The notes beneath the pieces are model-generated. The model was not told the DNA's origin. It saw only the letters and a program-made list of their open reading frames with translations, and did not search any database. From NCBI GenBank assembly GCA_020636045.1, contig JACJYP010000001.1, positions 728,001-792,000 of the forward strand: DNA of 64,000 nt, in the 5' to 3' direction. Source of the stretch: Lewinellaceae bacterium (GTDB lineage Bacteria > Bacteroidota > Bacteroidia > Chitinophagales > Saprospiraceae). A program made the translations under genes and the position numbers. This document shows, piece by piece, positions 1-9,033 of the stretch (its first letter is position 1; every line of letters starts with the position of its first letter).

Positions 1-1463
1 CCGGTATCGTTTTTCGGCAGTGCCGGCATGAAAAATATTTGTCGCGGCACCTTGAACCTGGCCAACCGGCCCTGGCAATGACCGATCAATACCGCCTCTT
101 CGGCATTTTGCCCGGCTTTCAGGGTGACGAAAGCGCGCCCGACCTCTCCCCATTTTTCATCGGGAACGCCGATGACCGCTGCTTCCGAGACAGCGGGATG
201 GGCGAGCAGCACGCGCTCTACCTCGGCGGGGTACACGTTTTCCGCTCCGGAAATGAACATGTTTTTGATGCGATCTACGATGTAGATATACCCTTCTTCG
301 TCCATGCGCGCCATATCGCCGCTGTGAAACCAGCCTCCGCGCAAGGCAGCAGCGCTCGCCTCCGGGTTGCGCCAGTAGCCCGGCGTGACCATCGGCCCCT
401 GCAACAACAGTTCTCCGGGCTGGTTGGTCGCAGCATCATTGCCCTGTTCGTCGGCAATGCGTATCCGCACGTAAAAATTGGGCCGGCCGATGCTCCCTTT
501 TTTCCGGATCGCGTCGTCCTGGTGCAGCGAGGTCAGATTAGGCCCTACCTCGGTCATGCCGTATCCCTGGCGGACAAAGACGCCTTTTTCGTGCCAGCGC
601 TCGATCAGCGGGATCGGCATGGGCTCTCCGCCGACGATCAGGTAGAGCATACTGGAAAGATCGACGCTGGAGAATGAAGGAATATCCGCCAACATTTTGA
701 GCATGGTCGGCACACCCATAAAAATTGTGCAGCGCTCCTTTTCCAGCGCATCAAGCACGGCCTCCGGTTCGAATTTTTTGAAAATACACGTGAAGGCGCC
801 GTGGTGCAGAAAAGGCGTGGTCAGCACATTCCAGCCGCCCGTATGGAAAGGCGGCATCACGTTCAGGGTTCTGCTTTCGGCATTGACGATCAGCGAGATC
901 GCCGTGTTGATGCTGTTCCAGAACATCATGCCGTGTGTGTAGATCGCGCCTTTGGGAAAACCGGTGGTGCCGGAGGTGTAAAGAATAAATACCGGCTCGT
1001 CGTCGCGCAGGTCTGCAGCCGGGAAATATTCGTCGTCGGCTGTATCTACGGAAGGGTCGAGCAATGCGGCTAATTCTTCAAGAGGCCATCGATGGGGCGC
1101 TGCGGCACAGGCCGGGCTGTCGTCCAGCAGGCTCCGGAATTTGCTTTCGGTGACGATCAGGCGCGGTTCTGCATTTTGGAGCATGTAATCGAGTTCGGGA
1201 CCGGCGAGGCGGTAGTTCAGGGGCACGAGGACAAACCCGAGTTTTTGCGCTGCCGCAAACAATACGAGGTATTCGAGGCAGTTTTCTGCCAGCACCGCTA
1301 CCCGGTCGCCGCGCTGCACCTCAAAAGAGCGTTGCAGGTAGTGCGCCGCCCGGTTGCCCAGGCGGTGCAACTGCCCGTACCGGAGGGTGCGCCCGGTCTC
1401 GTATTCTTTGAGCGCAATTTTATCGGGACTGTACAGGGCCCATTTCGCTGACCAGTCTTTCAT
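1..1463 (-). CDS. acyl-CoA ligase (AMP-binding), 3' end cut by window edge
   Basis: Activates a fatty or related carboxylic acid to its acyl-CoA through an acyl-adenylate. About 487 residues are visible from the ATG at 1463. The P-loop-like motif YTSGTTGFPKGA lies around residues 160-175, followed by YGMTEVGP and then the GWFHSGD and DRIKNMFISGAENVYP motifs of the C-terminal half. The last visible residues, LPKNDTG, are the start of the motif that carries the catalytic lysine, so only a short C-terminal piece is missing. It lies 18 bp downstream of a KAS III-like gene on the same strand, so the two are probably co-transcribed and may use the same acyl substrate. Family is clear; chain-length preference cannot be read from the sequence. 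Confidence 0.93.
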   Translation of the reverse strand, partial: MKDWSAKWALYSPDKIALKEYETGRTLRYGQLHRLGNRAAHYLQRSFEVQRGDRVAVLAENCLEYLVLFAAAQKLGFVLVPLNYRLAGPELDYMLQNAEPRLIVTESKFRSLLDDSPACAAAPHRWPLEELAALLDPSVDTADDEYFPAADLRDDEPVFILYTSGTTGFPKGAIYTHGMMFWNSINTAISLIVNAESRTLNVMPPFHTGGWNVLTTPFLHHGAFTCIFKKFEPEAVLDALEKERCTIFMGVPTMLKMLADIPSFSSVDLSSMLYLIVGGEPMPIPLIERWHEKGVFVRQGYGMTEVGPNLTSLHQDDAIRKKGSIGRPNFYVRIRIADEQGNDAATNQPGELLLQGPMVTPGYWRNPEASAAALRGGWFHSGDMARMDEEGYIYIVDRIKNMFISGAENVYPAEVERVLLAHPAVSEAAVIGVPDEKWGEVGRAFVTLKAGQNAEEAVLIGHCQGRLARFKVPRQIFFMPALPKNDT

Positions 1464-1481
1464 AGGTAAATGCACATTGTG

Positions 1482-2474
1482 TCATATCCTGAACGCCGCG
1501 CTTGCAAACGCCAGTCCGCCGCCGGAGCCGATAAAGAAACACAGGTCGCCAGCTTGCACCTGCCCTTTTTCCCAGGCCTCATTGAATGCCATCGGAATGC
1601 AAGCCGAACCGGTATAGCCAAAATGGTGCATGATCGTTGTGGCGCGGTCACGCGGCACATTTAGCCGGTCGAGTGTTTCAAAAATGCTGTTGATATTGAT
1701 CTGTGTAATAAAATAATGTTTCACATCGGCAGGCGTTACACCGATCCGCTCGCACAGGGCAAGCGCCATATCGGCCCAGGTTTCCGGGTTCAGCGTTTTC
1801 GGGAAACGCTGAACGAATTGCAGTTGGTGTTCATGGCGCGCCAGCCCCTCTGCGGTAAGGGGCTTGTGCGTACCGCCGCCGTATATCCCCATCCAGCCGT
1901 GGTATTCGCCTTTTGTGCGCAGTTCGCTCGCCAGGAAACCGCGTTTTCCACTGTCACTTTCCGCGCGCAATACCACCGCTCCCGCGCCGTCGCCGAAAAG
2001 CGTCACCGTTTTTTTATCTTCCGGATTCAGGTACTTGCTCATGGCATAACCGCCCAGCACCAGCACGTGGCGATAGCGCTCGTCGGCACGAATATACTTT
2101 GCACCAACATCGAGTGCCGTGACAAAACCCGCGCAGGCGGTATTGATATCGAAGGTTCCCGCGTGCGTTGCACCGAGCCGGTACTGGAGCACCGCTGCCG
2201 TCGACGGCGAAATGAACTCAGGCGTATCGGTCGACAGAACGATCAGATCGATGTCGGCGCCGGAGATGCCGGCACGTTCCAGCGCTTGCCGCGCTGCGTG
2301 CTCGCACAAATCGGCAGTCGATTCATCGGGCGCACACCAGCGGCGTTCGTAGATCTGTACATTTTCCCGGAGCCAGCTGTCCACGTCCTCTCCCAGCGTT
2401 TCATTGAAATACTGATTGCTGATCTTCCGCTGCGGGGCATAGGCCGCGACCGAAGCAATAACGGCGTTGCGCAT
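1482..2474 (-). CDS. 3-oxoacyl-ACP synthase III (FabH)-like protein with altered active site
   Basis: A 330-residue thiolase-fold protein of normal FabH length. The nucleophile is present as C114 in NTACAGF. FabH enzymes also need His (in HQAN) and Asn (in GNTSAA), 30 residues apart. Here the aligned segments read ITQININ and FGYTGSA, placing Thr near 257 and Tyr near 287, again 30 residues apart. Cys is kept but His and Asn are both replaced. A standard decarboxylative condensation is therefore doubtful; acyl transfer or a different condensation is possible. The start ATG at 2474 follows an AT-rich leader. The acyl-CoA ligase directly downstream suggests that an activated acyl-CoA is the substrate, which is inference. 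Confidence 0.88.
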   Translation of the reverse strand: MRNAVIASVAAYAPQRKISNQYFNETLGEDVDSWLRENVQIYERRWCAPDESTADLCEHAARQALERAGISGADIDLIVLSTDTPEFISPSTAAVLQYRLGATHAGTFDINTACAGFVTALDVGAKYIRADERYRHVLVLGGYAMSKYLNPEDKKTVTLFGDGAGAVVLRAESDSGKRGFLASELRTKGEYHGWMGIYGGGTHKPLTAEGLARHEHQLQFVQRFPKTLNPETWADMALALCERIGVTPADVKHYFITQININSIFETLDRLNVPRDRATTIMHHFGYTGSACIPMAFNEAWEKGQVQAGDLCFFIGSGGGLAFASAAFRI

Positions 2475-2630
2475 GTAGTAAAATTATAGAAGTGGCCGGC
2501 TTTACAGGACAGGCCGCTGCCTGTCAGGTGTGTAGTCCGGTTTCATTTTCATCGAACAGCAACCTTTCATGCCGGGACATCACTGCAACGGGAGTGCGGC
2601 GATGCCCCGGCCGAAGGTTATCGAATTTGC

Positions 2631-5204
2631 TTATTTCCTGCCCGGCAGGTTTACTTTAAATTCAACCGAATACAGAGGCTTGATGGCCGGCGACGCCACG
2701 AATTCGCGCACCTTCTGGTTCAGTATGTTGATCACCTGCGCCGAGATCGTATAGTTTTTGGCGAAGGTATAACCCGCTCCGAGGTCCAGGTTGAAGAAAC
2801 CGCCCAGGGGGCCGTAGTTGAAGGAAGTACCCACACGGGCATTTTCCACCACCGGCGACCCGCCGTAAATCAGATCGGTGTTCGTCTTGGCAGCCACGTT
2901 GATGCCGGAGAAGAAGTCGTACTGGTCGACCCAACGGCCGAAAGCGGACACGAAGAAGTTGTTTTTGTTGTAATTCAGCCCCAGGCCGATCTTGTGGGTC
3001 GGCGTATTGATGGGCAGGTCGTTTTCGTTCACCTTGCCGTCGCGGTTACCGTCGTTTTTCGGGTCGCTTTCATCCAGATCGTACCCGAAATAGGAATAGT
3101 TCAAGGTACCGATAAGCCCCTGTGCCAGGCTGGCGTTCAGGCCGATATCAAATCCATAGGTGTTCACCTGGCCAAAATTCACATAAGTTAGAATGAGATC
3201 GGCGCCGCGCGACCCGTCGGGCAGGTCGACCACGGCCGTCAGGTTACCCAGGTCTTCATCGCCGCGTTTGACCGCGTAGCCGCGCACACGCGGGATCATG
3301 GGAGTAGCCGGGTTGTTGTCATGATCGAACAGTTCCCGGTCGGCAGCCACGTTGATGGCAGGACTGAGGAAGTTTTCCGATTTGTTGTAATAGGCGTTGG
3401 CATCGAGGAACAGGCGTTTGCCGATCTGGGCCTTGTACCCCATTTCCACGGTTTTGATCTTTTCCACCACCAACTTGTCGACCGTATACTCCCCTACTTT
3501 TTCATTGGTGACCACATCGAATTCGCGGATGGTGAAGCCCTGGCCGTTGCCCAGCAGCAAGCCGCCGAAAATATTGGCTTCGAGGTTCAGGATGGTCGGC
3601 GCTGCAATACCTTCTCCGTAAGTCAGGCGCAGCGCGCTGTTATCGGTAGTGTACACGAGGGCCGCTTTCGGGATGAAGTTGAAGCCGTAGAGATCGTGGT
3701 CGTCGGCACGAGCGGCCAGCACGGCGCGGAAATGGGTGCCGAACTTGCGCTCCAGTTGCAGGTAACCGCCGATCTGGCTGATGTCGATGGCGCCGTCCTT
3801 ATCGAGCAGATAGGTGTTGTTGCTGTTCGCCACATCCCGCTGATATTGCACGCCTGCGATAAAGTCGAAGATATTGCCCACGGAATTATTGTATTGAATT
3901 TCCCCGTTCAGGCGGTGCGATTTATCCTGGAACAAAGCGCCGCGCGGAAGATCGAGCCCGGTGGTATCGGACAGGCGGAAATACTGGAATCCGATCGATT
4001 TTTCACGCGACACCGCTTCCGAAAAGCCGTTGTTTTTATACGACCAGTAATTGACTGTGCGGCGGTTCATGGCATACGTGGAGTCGGTGCTGCTCAAGGT
4101 ATAATACGCGTTGGCAAAAAAGCGCGGCGACACATAGCGCGCCTGGAACCAGTGTACCTGCCAGTCGCGGATCTGGTTGCGGCCGGCATTGGTGTTGCCG
4201 ATGTTGTTGCTGTTGCTGCCGCCGTATCCCGCGATGATCGTGGAACGGTCGTTCACGCTGTAATATACCTGTGCTTCGCCGCGCAGCGAATTGAAATCGC
4301 GGTCGAGCAGGTATTCCGGATACGCCGCTGCGCCGGCATATACCGTGTCGGTATAGTCGAATTCCGTGCCCTGGGTGTATTCGCCGCTGACCTTGAAGGC
4401 CCACTGGTCGCTGAGTTTCATGGCATGGCGAAAACGCCCGGTCAGCACGCTCTGGTTGCCCGCGCCGAGGGCGATGGTCGTTCCTTCAGAGTTGCGGGGA
4501 TCTTTCGTAATCGTGTTGAGCAGGCCGTTGTGGGCGTTGGGGCCGTACAGCGCCGAAGATGGCCCGAGGATGACTTCGATGCGCTCGATGTCTTCTTTTA
4601 CAGTTGTGCCCAGCGCACCCAGCGGCAGCCCTGTGGCGATCAGCGAAGAAAAGCGGTTGTCGTTGATCTGAAGATTCTTTGGATTGAAGGCGCTGTTGAA
4701 TCCGCGGGCATTCACACCGATGCCGAGCACGCCGGAGCGCACGTAGTCGATGCCTTTCTGTCGGCCAAGCAGTTCGGCCACGTTGAAAGAAGGCAACTCG
4801 CTGATCGCCCTGGAATTGATAACCTGAATGGTCGCCGGTGCGTTGGTCAGTTTTTCGGCGCGCCGCGATGCGGACACCACGATCTCGCTGCCCTGAATGC
4901 CCGTCGCTTCCAGGGTGATATCGATATTCGTCGTCCCGCCCGGCGTGACTTCAACTTCGACGGTTGCCGTCTGATAACCGATATAGGAGACAAGCAAACG
5001 CTGTGTGCCGGACTCCATTGACAACGAGAAGCTGCCGTCGCCGGCAGCGATCGTACCGCCGGTCGCGCCGTCGATCACAATGGTAGCGCCGGCCAGGGCC
5101 TCGCCGGAAGCAGCGCCGGTAACTTTCCCGGACACCACGCCGCGCTGTGCGAAAGTGCATATCGCCAGCAGCGAAAAAAACAGGGTGGTAACAATCTTTT
5201 TCAT
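2631..5204 (-). CDS. TonB-dependent outer-membrane receptor
   Basis: An 857-residue receptor for energised uptake across the outer membrane. A signal peptide (residues 1-19, ending TFAQ) is followed by a carboxypeptidase-like regulatory domain (about 22-100), a plug domain (about 115-230, with SEIVVSASRRAEK and NARGFN) and a large beta-barrel. There is no SusD-like partner next to it, so a polysaccharide utilisation locus is not supported; the substrate is unknown. It stands alone between the KAS III gene and the hydrolase gene. A near-consensus -7 box on the minus strand (CAATTTTG, 5243-5236) sits about 31 bp before the start. Confidence 0.93.
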   Translation of the reverse strand: MKKIVTTLFFSLLAICTFAQRGVVSGKVTGAASGEALAGATIVIDGATGGTIAAGDGSFSLSMESGTQRLLVSYIGYQTATVEVEVTPGGTTNIDITLEATGIQGSEIVVSASRRAEKLTNAPATIQVINSRAISELPSFNVAELLGRQKGIDYVRSGVLGIGVNARGFNSAFNPKNLQINDNRFSSLIATGLPLGALGTTVKEDIERIEVILGPSSALYGPNAHNGLLNTITKDPRNSEGTTIALGAGNQSVLTGRFRHAMKLSDQWAFKVSGEYTQGTEFDYTDTVYAGAAAYPEYLLDRDFNSLRGEAQVYYSVNDRSTIIAGYGGSNSNNIGNTNAGRNQIRDWQVHWFQARYVSPRFFANAYYTLSSTDSTYAMNRRTVNYWSYKNNGFSEAVSREKSIGFQYFRLSDTTGLDLPRGALFQDKSHRLNGEIQYNNSVGNIFDFIAGVQYQRDVANSNNTYLLDKDGAIDISQIGGYLQLERKFGTHFRAVLAARADDHDLYGFNFIPKAALVYTTDNSALRLTYGEGIAAPTILNLEANIFGGLLLGNGQGFTIREFDVVTNEKVGEYTVDKLVVEKIKTVEMGYKAQIGKRLFLDANAYYNKSENFLSPAINVAADRELFDHDNNPATPMIPRVRGYAVKRGDEDLGNLTAVVDLPDGSRGADLILTYVNFGQVNTYGFDIGLNASLAQGLIGTLNYSYFGYDLDESDPKNDGNRDGKVNENDLPINTPTHKIGLGLNYNKNNFFVSAFGRWVDQYDFFSGINVAAKTNTDLIYGGSPVVENARVGTSFNYGPLGGFFNLDLGAGYTFAKNYTISAQVINILNQKVREFVASPAIKPLYSVEFKVNLPGRK

Positions 5205-5334
5205 ATGTGCAGCTGTAAATGAATGATAGAATGAGCAAAATTGGTGACGATCGATTCCGTTTTTTGAAGGGTATAGGAATGGCTTGCCAAATGCGGGGCA
5301 TTTGACCGGAAACAGGTCTGCCGGGTGCAGCGGA

Positions 5335-6285
5335 TTATTGATCCAGAAATGCGCGGATAGCCTGGTTGGTCATGGCCGCCTGCTCCCATTGTACGAAATG
5401 GCCGCAGCGCGGGATCATTTGTAGCCGGCTACCCGGAATACCGGATTGGGCTAATTGGGCGATTTGTTGTGTATTTTGGTCTTTATGCAGGTATGGATTG
5501 GGGATCAATGCGTCGTTCTCGCCGAACAGGATCAGCACAGGCAGATCGATCTGTCCCAGGCGTCCGAACACCGGTTCGTCGAGCATACCTGCCACGCATT
5601 GCGGCAGCATGCGGCACCACGCGTCGAATTCCACCGTTTCGCGCAGGAACATGCGGTCTTCGTACATGAACTCCGCATCGTCGGGCCACTCGAAAAAGTT
5701 GATGATGAAATTGCGGCGGATCTGCTCCGGCGGCGTGTTTTTGATGACTTCCGGCGTATACACGGCCTTCAGCCACGTTTTTTCAGCCTCGCTGAAAGTC
5801 TCAATGCCGGCCGGTGCGATCAGCACGAGCCGGCTGATACGCGGGTCGTCCTGCAGGGCCAGGGTAATGGCTACCTGCCCGCCCATCGAATGGCCGACCA
5901 GCACTACATTTTGCAGGTCCAATGCTTCGCAAAATGCCTGCAAATGCGAAGCAAAAAAAGACATGCCGAATGCATAATCGCCTTTGCCCGACTTGCCGTA
6001 GCCGGGCAGGTCGAGGGCGATGCAGCGGTATTGCCCGCTCAGCGAATCCAGGTTCTTTTGCCAGGCCTTGAGGTAGGTCCCCAGGCCGTGTACGAACAAC
6101 AGAGTGTAGGCCCCCTGCCCGCGATCCACATAGGCGATCTCTACCCCGTCGGGAAGGGCGATCTTCTTCGTGTCGGCCGGATAAGCGATCTCTTGCATGC
6201 TTTTGACGGGCGTTTCCTGCTGGGCAGTCGTGCCTGTAGCCAGCAAGGCGAAAATGATGATGAATATGGTTTGTCGAACGGTCAT
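5335..6285 (-). CDS. secreted alpha/beta hydrolase
   Basis: A 316-residue hydrolase with a signal peptide (MTVRQTIFIIIF to TTAQ). The nucleophile elbow GHSMGG, the acid in LFGENDALIP and the histidine in RCGHFVQW give a complete Ser-Asp-His triad. The HGLG oxyanion segment lies near residue 66. I chose the ATG at 6285 rather than an in-frame TTG 12 bp upstream. It starts about 20 bp after the stop of the symporter gene, so the two form a probable operon: the hydrolase could release a product in the periplasm that the symporter imports. Substrate is unknown (esters, amides or peptides are possible). Confidence 0.88.
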   Translation of the reverse strand: MTVRQTIFIIIFALLATGTTAQQETPVKSMQEIAYPADTKKIALPDGVEIAYVDRGQGAYTLLFVHGLGTYLKAWQKNLDSLSGQYRCIALDLPGYGKSGKGDYAFGMSFFASHLQAFCEALDLQNVVLVGHSMGGQVAITLALQDDPRISRLVLIAPAGIETFSEAEKTWLKAVYTPEVIKNTPPEQIRRNFIINFFEWPDDAEFMYEDRMFLRETVEFDAWCRMLPQCVAGMLDEPVFGRLGQIDLPVLILFGENDALIPNPYLHKDQNTQQIAQLAQSGIPGSRLQMIPRCGHFVQWEQAAMTNQAIRAFLDQ

Positions 6286-6305
6286 GGATGGCCTCAAGTG
6301 TTTGT

Positions 6306-7847
6306 TTACTGCTCTGTTTTGATATGTACGCTTTCAACGGTGGCGGCATTGCGGTTTCGGGCAGCCAGCGCATGCACCGCCAGCCCCACGACCACAGAAC
6401 CGACGATCGCCAGCGCCGCCGCCACGGCGGGGTTGCGCACCGTGCCGGACGTGTAGTACGTGAGACCGCCGTAGTACACGGAAAAATGTATCACGACTGC
6501 CGCTACCGAGGCCGCAATTGGTGCCGGTTTCGGCGTGTTTTTCAGAAAAATGCCAAACAAAACGGGCACGAACGCTGCCGAGAAAAACGCGTATACGCCG
6601 TTTTGCGCCAGAATGCCTACGCTCAGGTTCGGATGTAACAATTGGTCGTAACTCCACAAAGCAGACACGACTGCCAGTGCGACGATCACTATTTTATTGA
6701 TCGTTGCGAGTCTTTTCGCGCGCTGTTCGCCTTCTCCAAGCCGCTGCCCGGCAAGCGGATCGATGAGATCGGCGGTGATGGTGGTGGAAACCGACTGGAT
6801 CAGCCCTTCCAATGTGGACAAGCCCGCCGATAACAGGCCCAGGATCACCAGCAAACCCATGCCCACCGGGAACACCGCCACGACATAGGCAGGAACGATA
6901 CCGTCCATTTTCAGGGCGTGCCCGTCGACGCTCAGGTCGGGGAATTGCAGGCGGGCAAAGAAACCCACGAACAAAACCGCAAAGAAGATCGACTCCGCTA
7001 CGATTCCAACTAAAAGGTACCGGTTGACGTCGCGTTCGTCGCGCAACAGCATGGCGCGCGTCACGATATGCGGCTGGCAGACGATGGCGATGCCTACTAC
7101 AAAATTGCAGAAGAGCACCTCGAACCAGTCGCGAAAGAGCAGGCTTTTGGGATTCACCGGCTGCGTGAGCGCCGGATCGATGGCCGCAAGTTTGTTCCAG
7201 AACCCCGAAAACCCTTCGCTGAAATGCCCCCAGCCCGAGCCGAGCAGCACGACGGCCACGACGAGCATCAGCGATGCCTGAATGGTATTGGTGTACACCA
7301 GCGAATTGGCGCCGCCGAACAACATGTAGCCGAAGACAAATATGACGAGGCCCAACAGCACCGGCAACTCACCGGCGCCCAGGGCCGGGGCGATCACCTT
7401 GGTGAGCCCGACGCAGATCAGGACGATAAAGGTGATGAGCAGAAGGGATAATACGGCAAACCACAGGGCAAAGCCGCGGCTGTCGTAGCGCTTGCCCATC
7501 CACTGCGACAGGGTCAGCGCCTTTACGGAACTGCCGTAGCGGCGAAAACTCCGCGTCAGCACGATCAGCGAACCCATCAGCGCAATGGGCAACACGATGC
7601 CCATCGCGACAAATGCGCTCCAGCCATAGAGCGCAACGAAGCCGGGGTTAATAATAAAGGTGGCCGCACTGGTCACCCCTGCCGCCAGCGACAAGCCGAC
7701 CACCACCGGCGAGTAGCCCTGGCTCCCCACTGCATAATCGGCAAAAGAACGCGTACGACGCGCAGCCCGCACCACAAAAAACAGCAACACCGCAGCATAT
7801 GCTGCCAGTAAAGTGGCGGTCGCCCATGTCCAGTCGGTCGTTTGCAT
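6306..7847 (-). CDS. sodium:solute symporter (SSS family)
   Basis: A 513-residue inner-membrane protein with about 13 hydrophobic segments, starting with one at residues 8-27. The body has the SSS family pattern (SFADYAVG, SLAAGVTSAATF, LSAGLSTLEGLIQS) and the overall look of PanF/PutP-like sodium symporters. It imports a small solute together with Na+; the solute cannot be named from sequence. It is the first gene of a pair with the downstream secreted hydrolase. A -7-like box on the minus strand (TACTTTAG, 7894-7887, one mismatch to TAnnTTTG) lies about 40 bp before the ATG. Confidence 0.92.
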   Translation of the reverse strand: MQTTDWTWATATLLAAYAAVLLFFVVRAARRTRSFADYAVGSQGYSPVVVGLSLAAGVTSAATFIINPGFVALYGWSAFVAMGIVLPIALMGSLIVLTRSFRRYGSSVKALTLSQWMGKRYDSRGFALWFAVLSLLLITFIVLICVGLTKVIAPALGAGELPVLLGLVIFVFGYMLFGGANSLVYTNTIQASLMLVVAVVLLGSGWGHFSEGFSGFWNKLAAIDPALTQPVNPKSLLFRDWFEVLFCNFVVGIAIVCQPHIVTRAMLLRDERDVNRYLLVGIVAESIFFAVLFVGFFARLQFPDLSVDGHALKMDGIVPAYVVAVFPVGMGLLVILGLLSAGLSTLEGLIQSVSTTITADLIDPLAGQRLGEGEQRAKRLATINKIVIVALAVVSALWSYDQLLHPNLSVGILAQNGVYAFFSAAFVPVLFGIFLKNTPKPAPIAASVAAVVIHFSVYYGGLTYYTSGTVRNPAVAAALAIVGSVVVGLAVHALAARNRNAATVESVHIKTEQ

Positions 7848-7894
7848 CTTCTTAAATCCGGCCGGTTGCCGGAGCTTGATTTTTGGCTAAAGTA

Positions 7895-8106
7895 GAGCGC
7901 CGGCATGCATCAGCGCGCCGGTTTCATCAAATTTCGGACAGGCGAATGGAAGTTTTTCAGGCTGGACTTTTAGCCGATCAGAAAGCGGCGTTTGGCCCTT
8001 TTTCCAAAATTTATTTTCAAAAACAAAAAACAACCTATTGAAAATCAACCATTTCCCGAATTGGCAAAAATTGATTTTTTTGAAATGATATTTTGAAAAA
8101 CCCCGG
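7895..8106. other. AT-rich intergenic stretch without a gene
   Basis: Between the divergent symporter and reductase genes. Positions 7998-8100 are rich in A and T tracts (runs of AAAA and TTTT) in otherwise GC-rich DNA. No open frame with coding character was seen. It may be a bent-DNA or upstream-activating region for the promoter at 8164. Confidence 0.4.
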
Positions 8107-8147
8107 TTGACCGAACATTGCAAGCCAATCGGTCAATACGGTCGACC
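8107..8147. promoter_or_regulatory. inverted repeat, candidate operator
   Basis: TTGACCG (8107-8113) and CGGTCAA (8130-8136) are perfect inverted repeats separated by 16 bp, followed by another half-site-like CGGTCGACC (8139-8147). They end 17-28 bp upstream of the -7 box at 8164, where a repressor or activator could act. No regulator gene is adjacent. Confidence 0.35.
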
Positions 8148-8163
8148 CGGGTGGCGCCGGCCG

Positions 8164-8171
8164 TACTTTTG
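8164..8171 (+). promoter_or_regulatory. -7 promoter box TACTTTTG
   Basis: Exact match to the Bacteroidota -7 consensus TAnnTTTG, upstream of the FabG-like gene. A start site about 7 bp downstream would leave a leader of roughly 50 nt to the ATG at 8227. Confidence 0.6.
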
Positions 8172-8226
8172 CCCTGCCCGCAGGGAAAGGCGCTGCGGGA
8201 TGTTCATTCAAAATCATAACTCTTTC

Positions 8227-8970
8227 ATGTTGACACTTCAGGACAAAGTAGCCATCGTCACCGGCGGCGCGAGCGGCATCGGCCGGGCTACGGTATTGCG
8301 GTTTCTGCGCGACGGCGCGCGGGTAGCCATTTGGGATATTCAGGCGGAACGCGGGCAGGCGCTCGAAGCGGAATGCCTGAAAGCGGGCGGGCAGGCCCGG
8401 TTTATTGCGGTAAACACCGCTTCCCTTGAAGCGACAGAGACAGCAGCCCGGGAAACACAGGAAGCCTTCGGCAAGATCGATATTCTGGTAAACAACGCGG
8501 GCATCACCCGCGACGCAACGCTGAAGAAAATGACGCCGGAGCAATGGGAGCAGGTGATCTCCGTAAACCTGACCGGTGTATTCAATTGCACAAAAGCCGT
8601 TTATCCCTATCTGGAGGCAGGCGGCTGGGGCAGGATCATTTCCGCCGCTTCGGTTGTCGGGCTGTACGGCAATTTCGGCCAGACCAACTACGCGGCCACC
8701 AAGGCCGGCGTGATCGCCATGACCAAAGTATGGGCCCGGGAATTCGGGCGAAAAGGCATCACGGCAAACGCCGTGGCGCCGGGTTTTATCCACACCGAAA
8801 TGATGGACAGTCTGCCTGAAAAAGTGTTGCAGATGATGCAGGAAAAGGCGCCAGCAGGCCGGCTCGGCACGCCGGATGAAGTCGCCGCCGTATACGCGTT
8901 TCTGGCTTCCGACGACGCGGCCTTCATCAACGGCGCCACGATCAGCGTCGACGGTGGCCTGACCCTGTAA
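8227..8970 (+). CDS. SDR-family oxidoreductase, FabG-like
   Basis: A 247-residue short-chain dehydrogenase, the usual FabG length. Visible are the NAD(P) motif TGGASGIG (residues 12-19), NNAG (89-92), S142, and the YxxxK pair Y155 and K159. The closest look is to 3-oxoacyl-ACP or acetoacetyl-CoA reductase, using NAD(P)H. I chose the ATG at 8227 (MLTLQDKVAIVTGG), which matches the family N-terminus; an in-frame ATG at 8200 would add nine unlikely residues. It is monocistronic with its own promoter. The substrate is not certain because many SDRs share these motifs. Confidence 0.88.
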   Translation: MLTLQDKVAIVTGGASGIGRATVLRFLRDGARVAIWDIQAERGQALEAECLKAGGQARFIAVNTASLEATETAARETQEAFGKIDILVNNAGITRDATLKKMTPEQWEQVISVNLTGVFNCTKAVYPYLEAGGWGRIISAASVVGLYGNFGQTNYAATKAGVIAMTKVWAREFGRKGITANAVAPGFIHTEMMDSLPEKVLQMMQEKAPAGRLGTPDEVAAVYAFLASDDAAFINGATISVDGGLTL

Positions 8971-9016
8971 GCGTACAGCGAGTTGCCGGCCGGTGCCAAA
9001 TCCTTTTTGCCTTCCC

Positions 9017-9024
9017 TATCTTTG
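9017..9024 (+). promoter_or_regulatory. -7 promoter box TATCTTTG
   Basis: Exact TAnnTTTG match that ends only 9 bp before the ATG at 9034. The expected transcript start would fall within a few bases of the start codon, giving a nearly leaderless mRNA. Confidence 0.6.
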
Positions 9025-9033
9025 GGCGCAACC

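Noticed and set aside
3321..5021. 566-codon open frame on the plus strand inside the TonB receptor gene
   Set aside because: It is the mirror frame of a well-supported receptor; composition is not protein-like and no motif is seen. The same holds for other long antisense frames at 10880-12244, 24502-25941 and 26395-27246.
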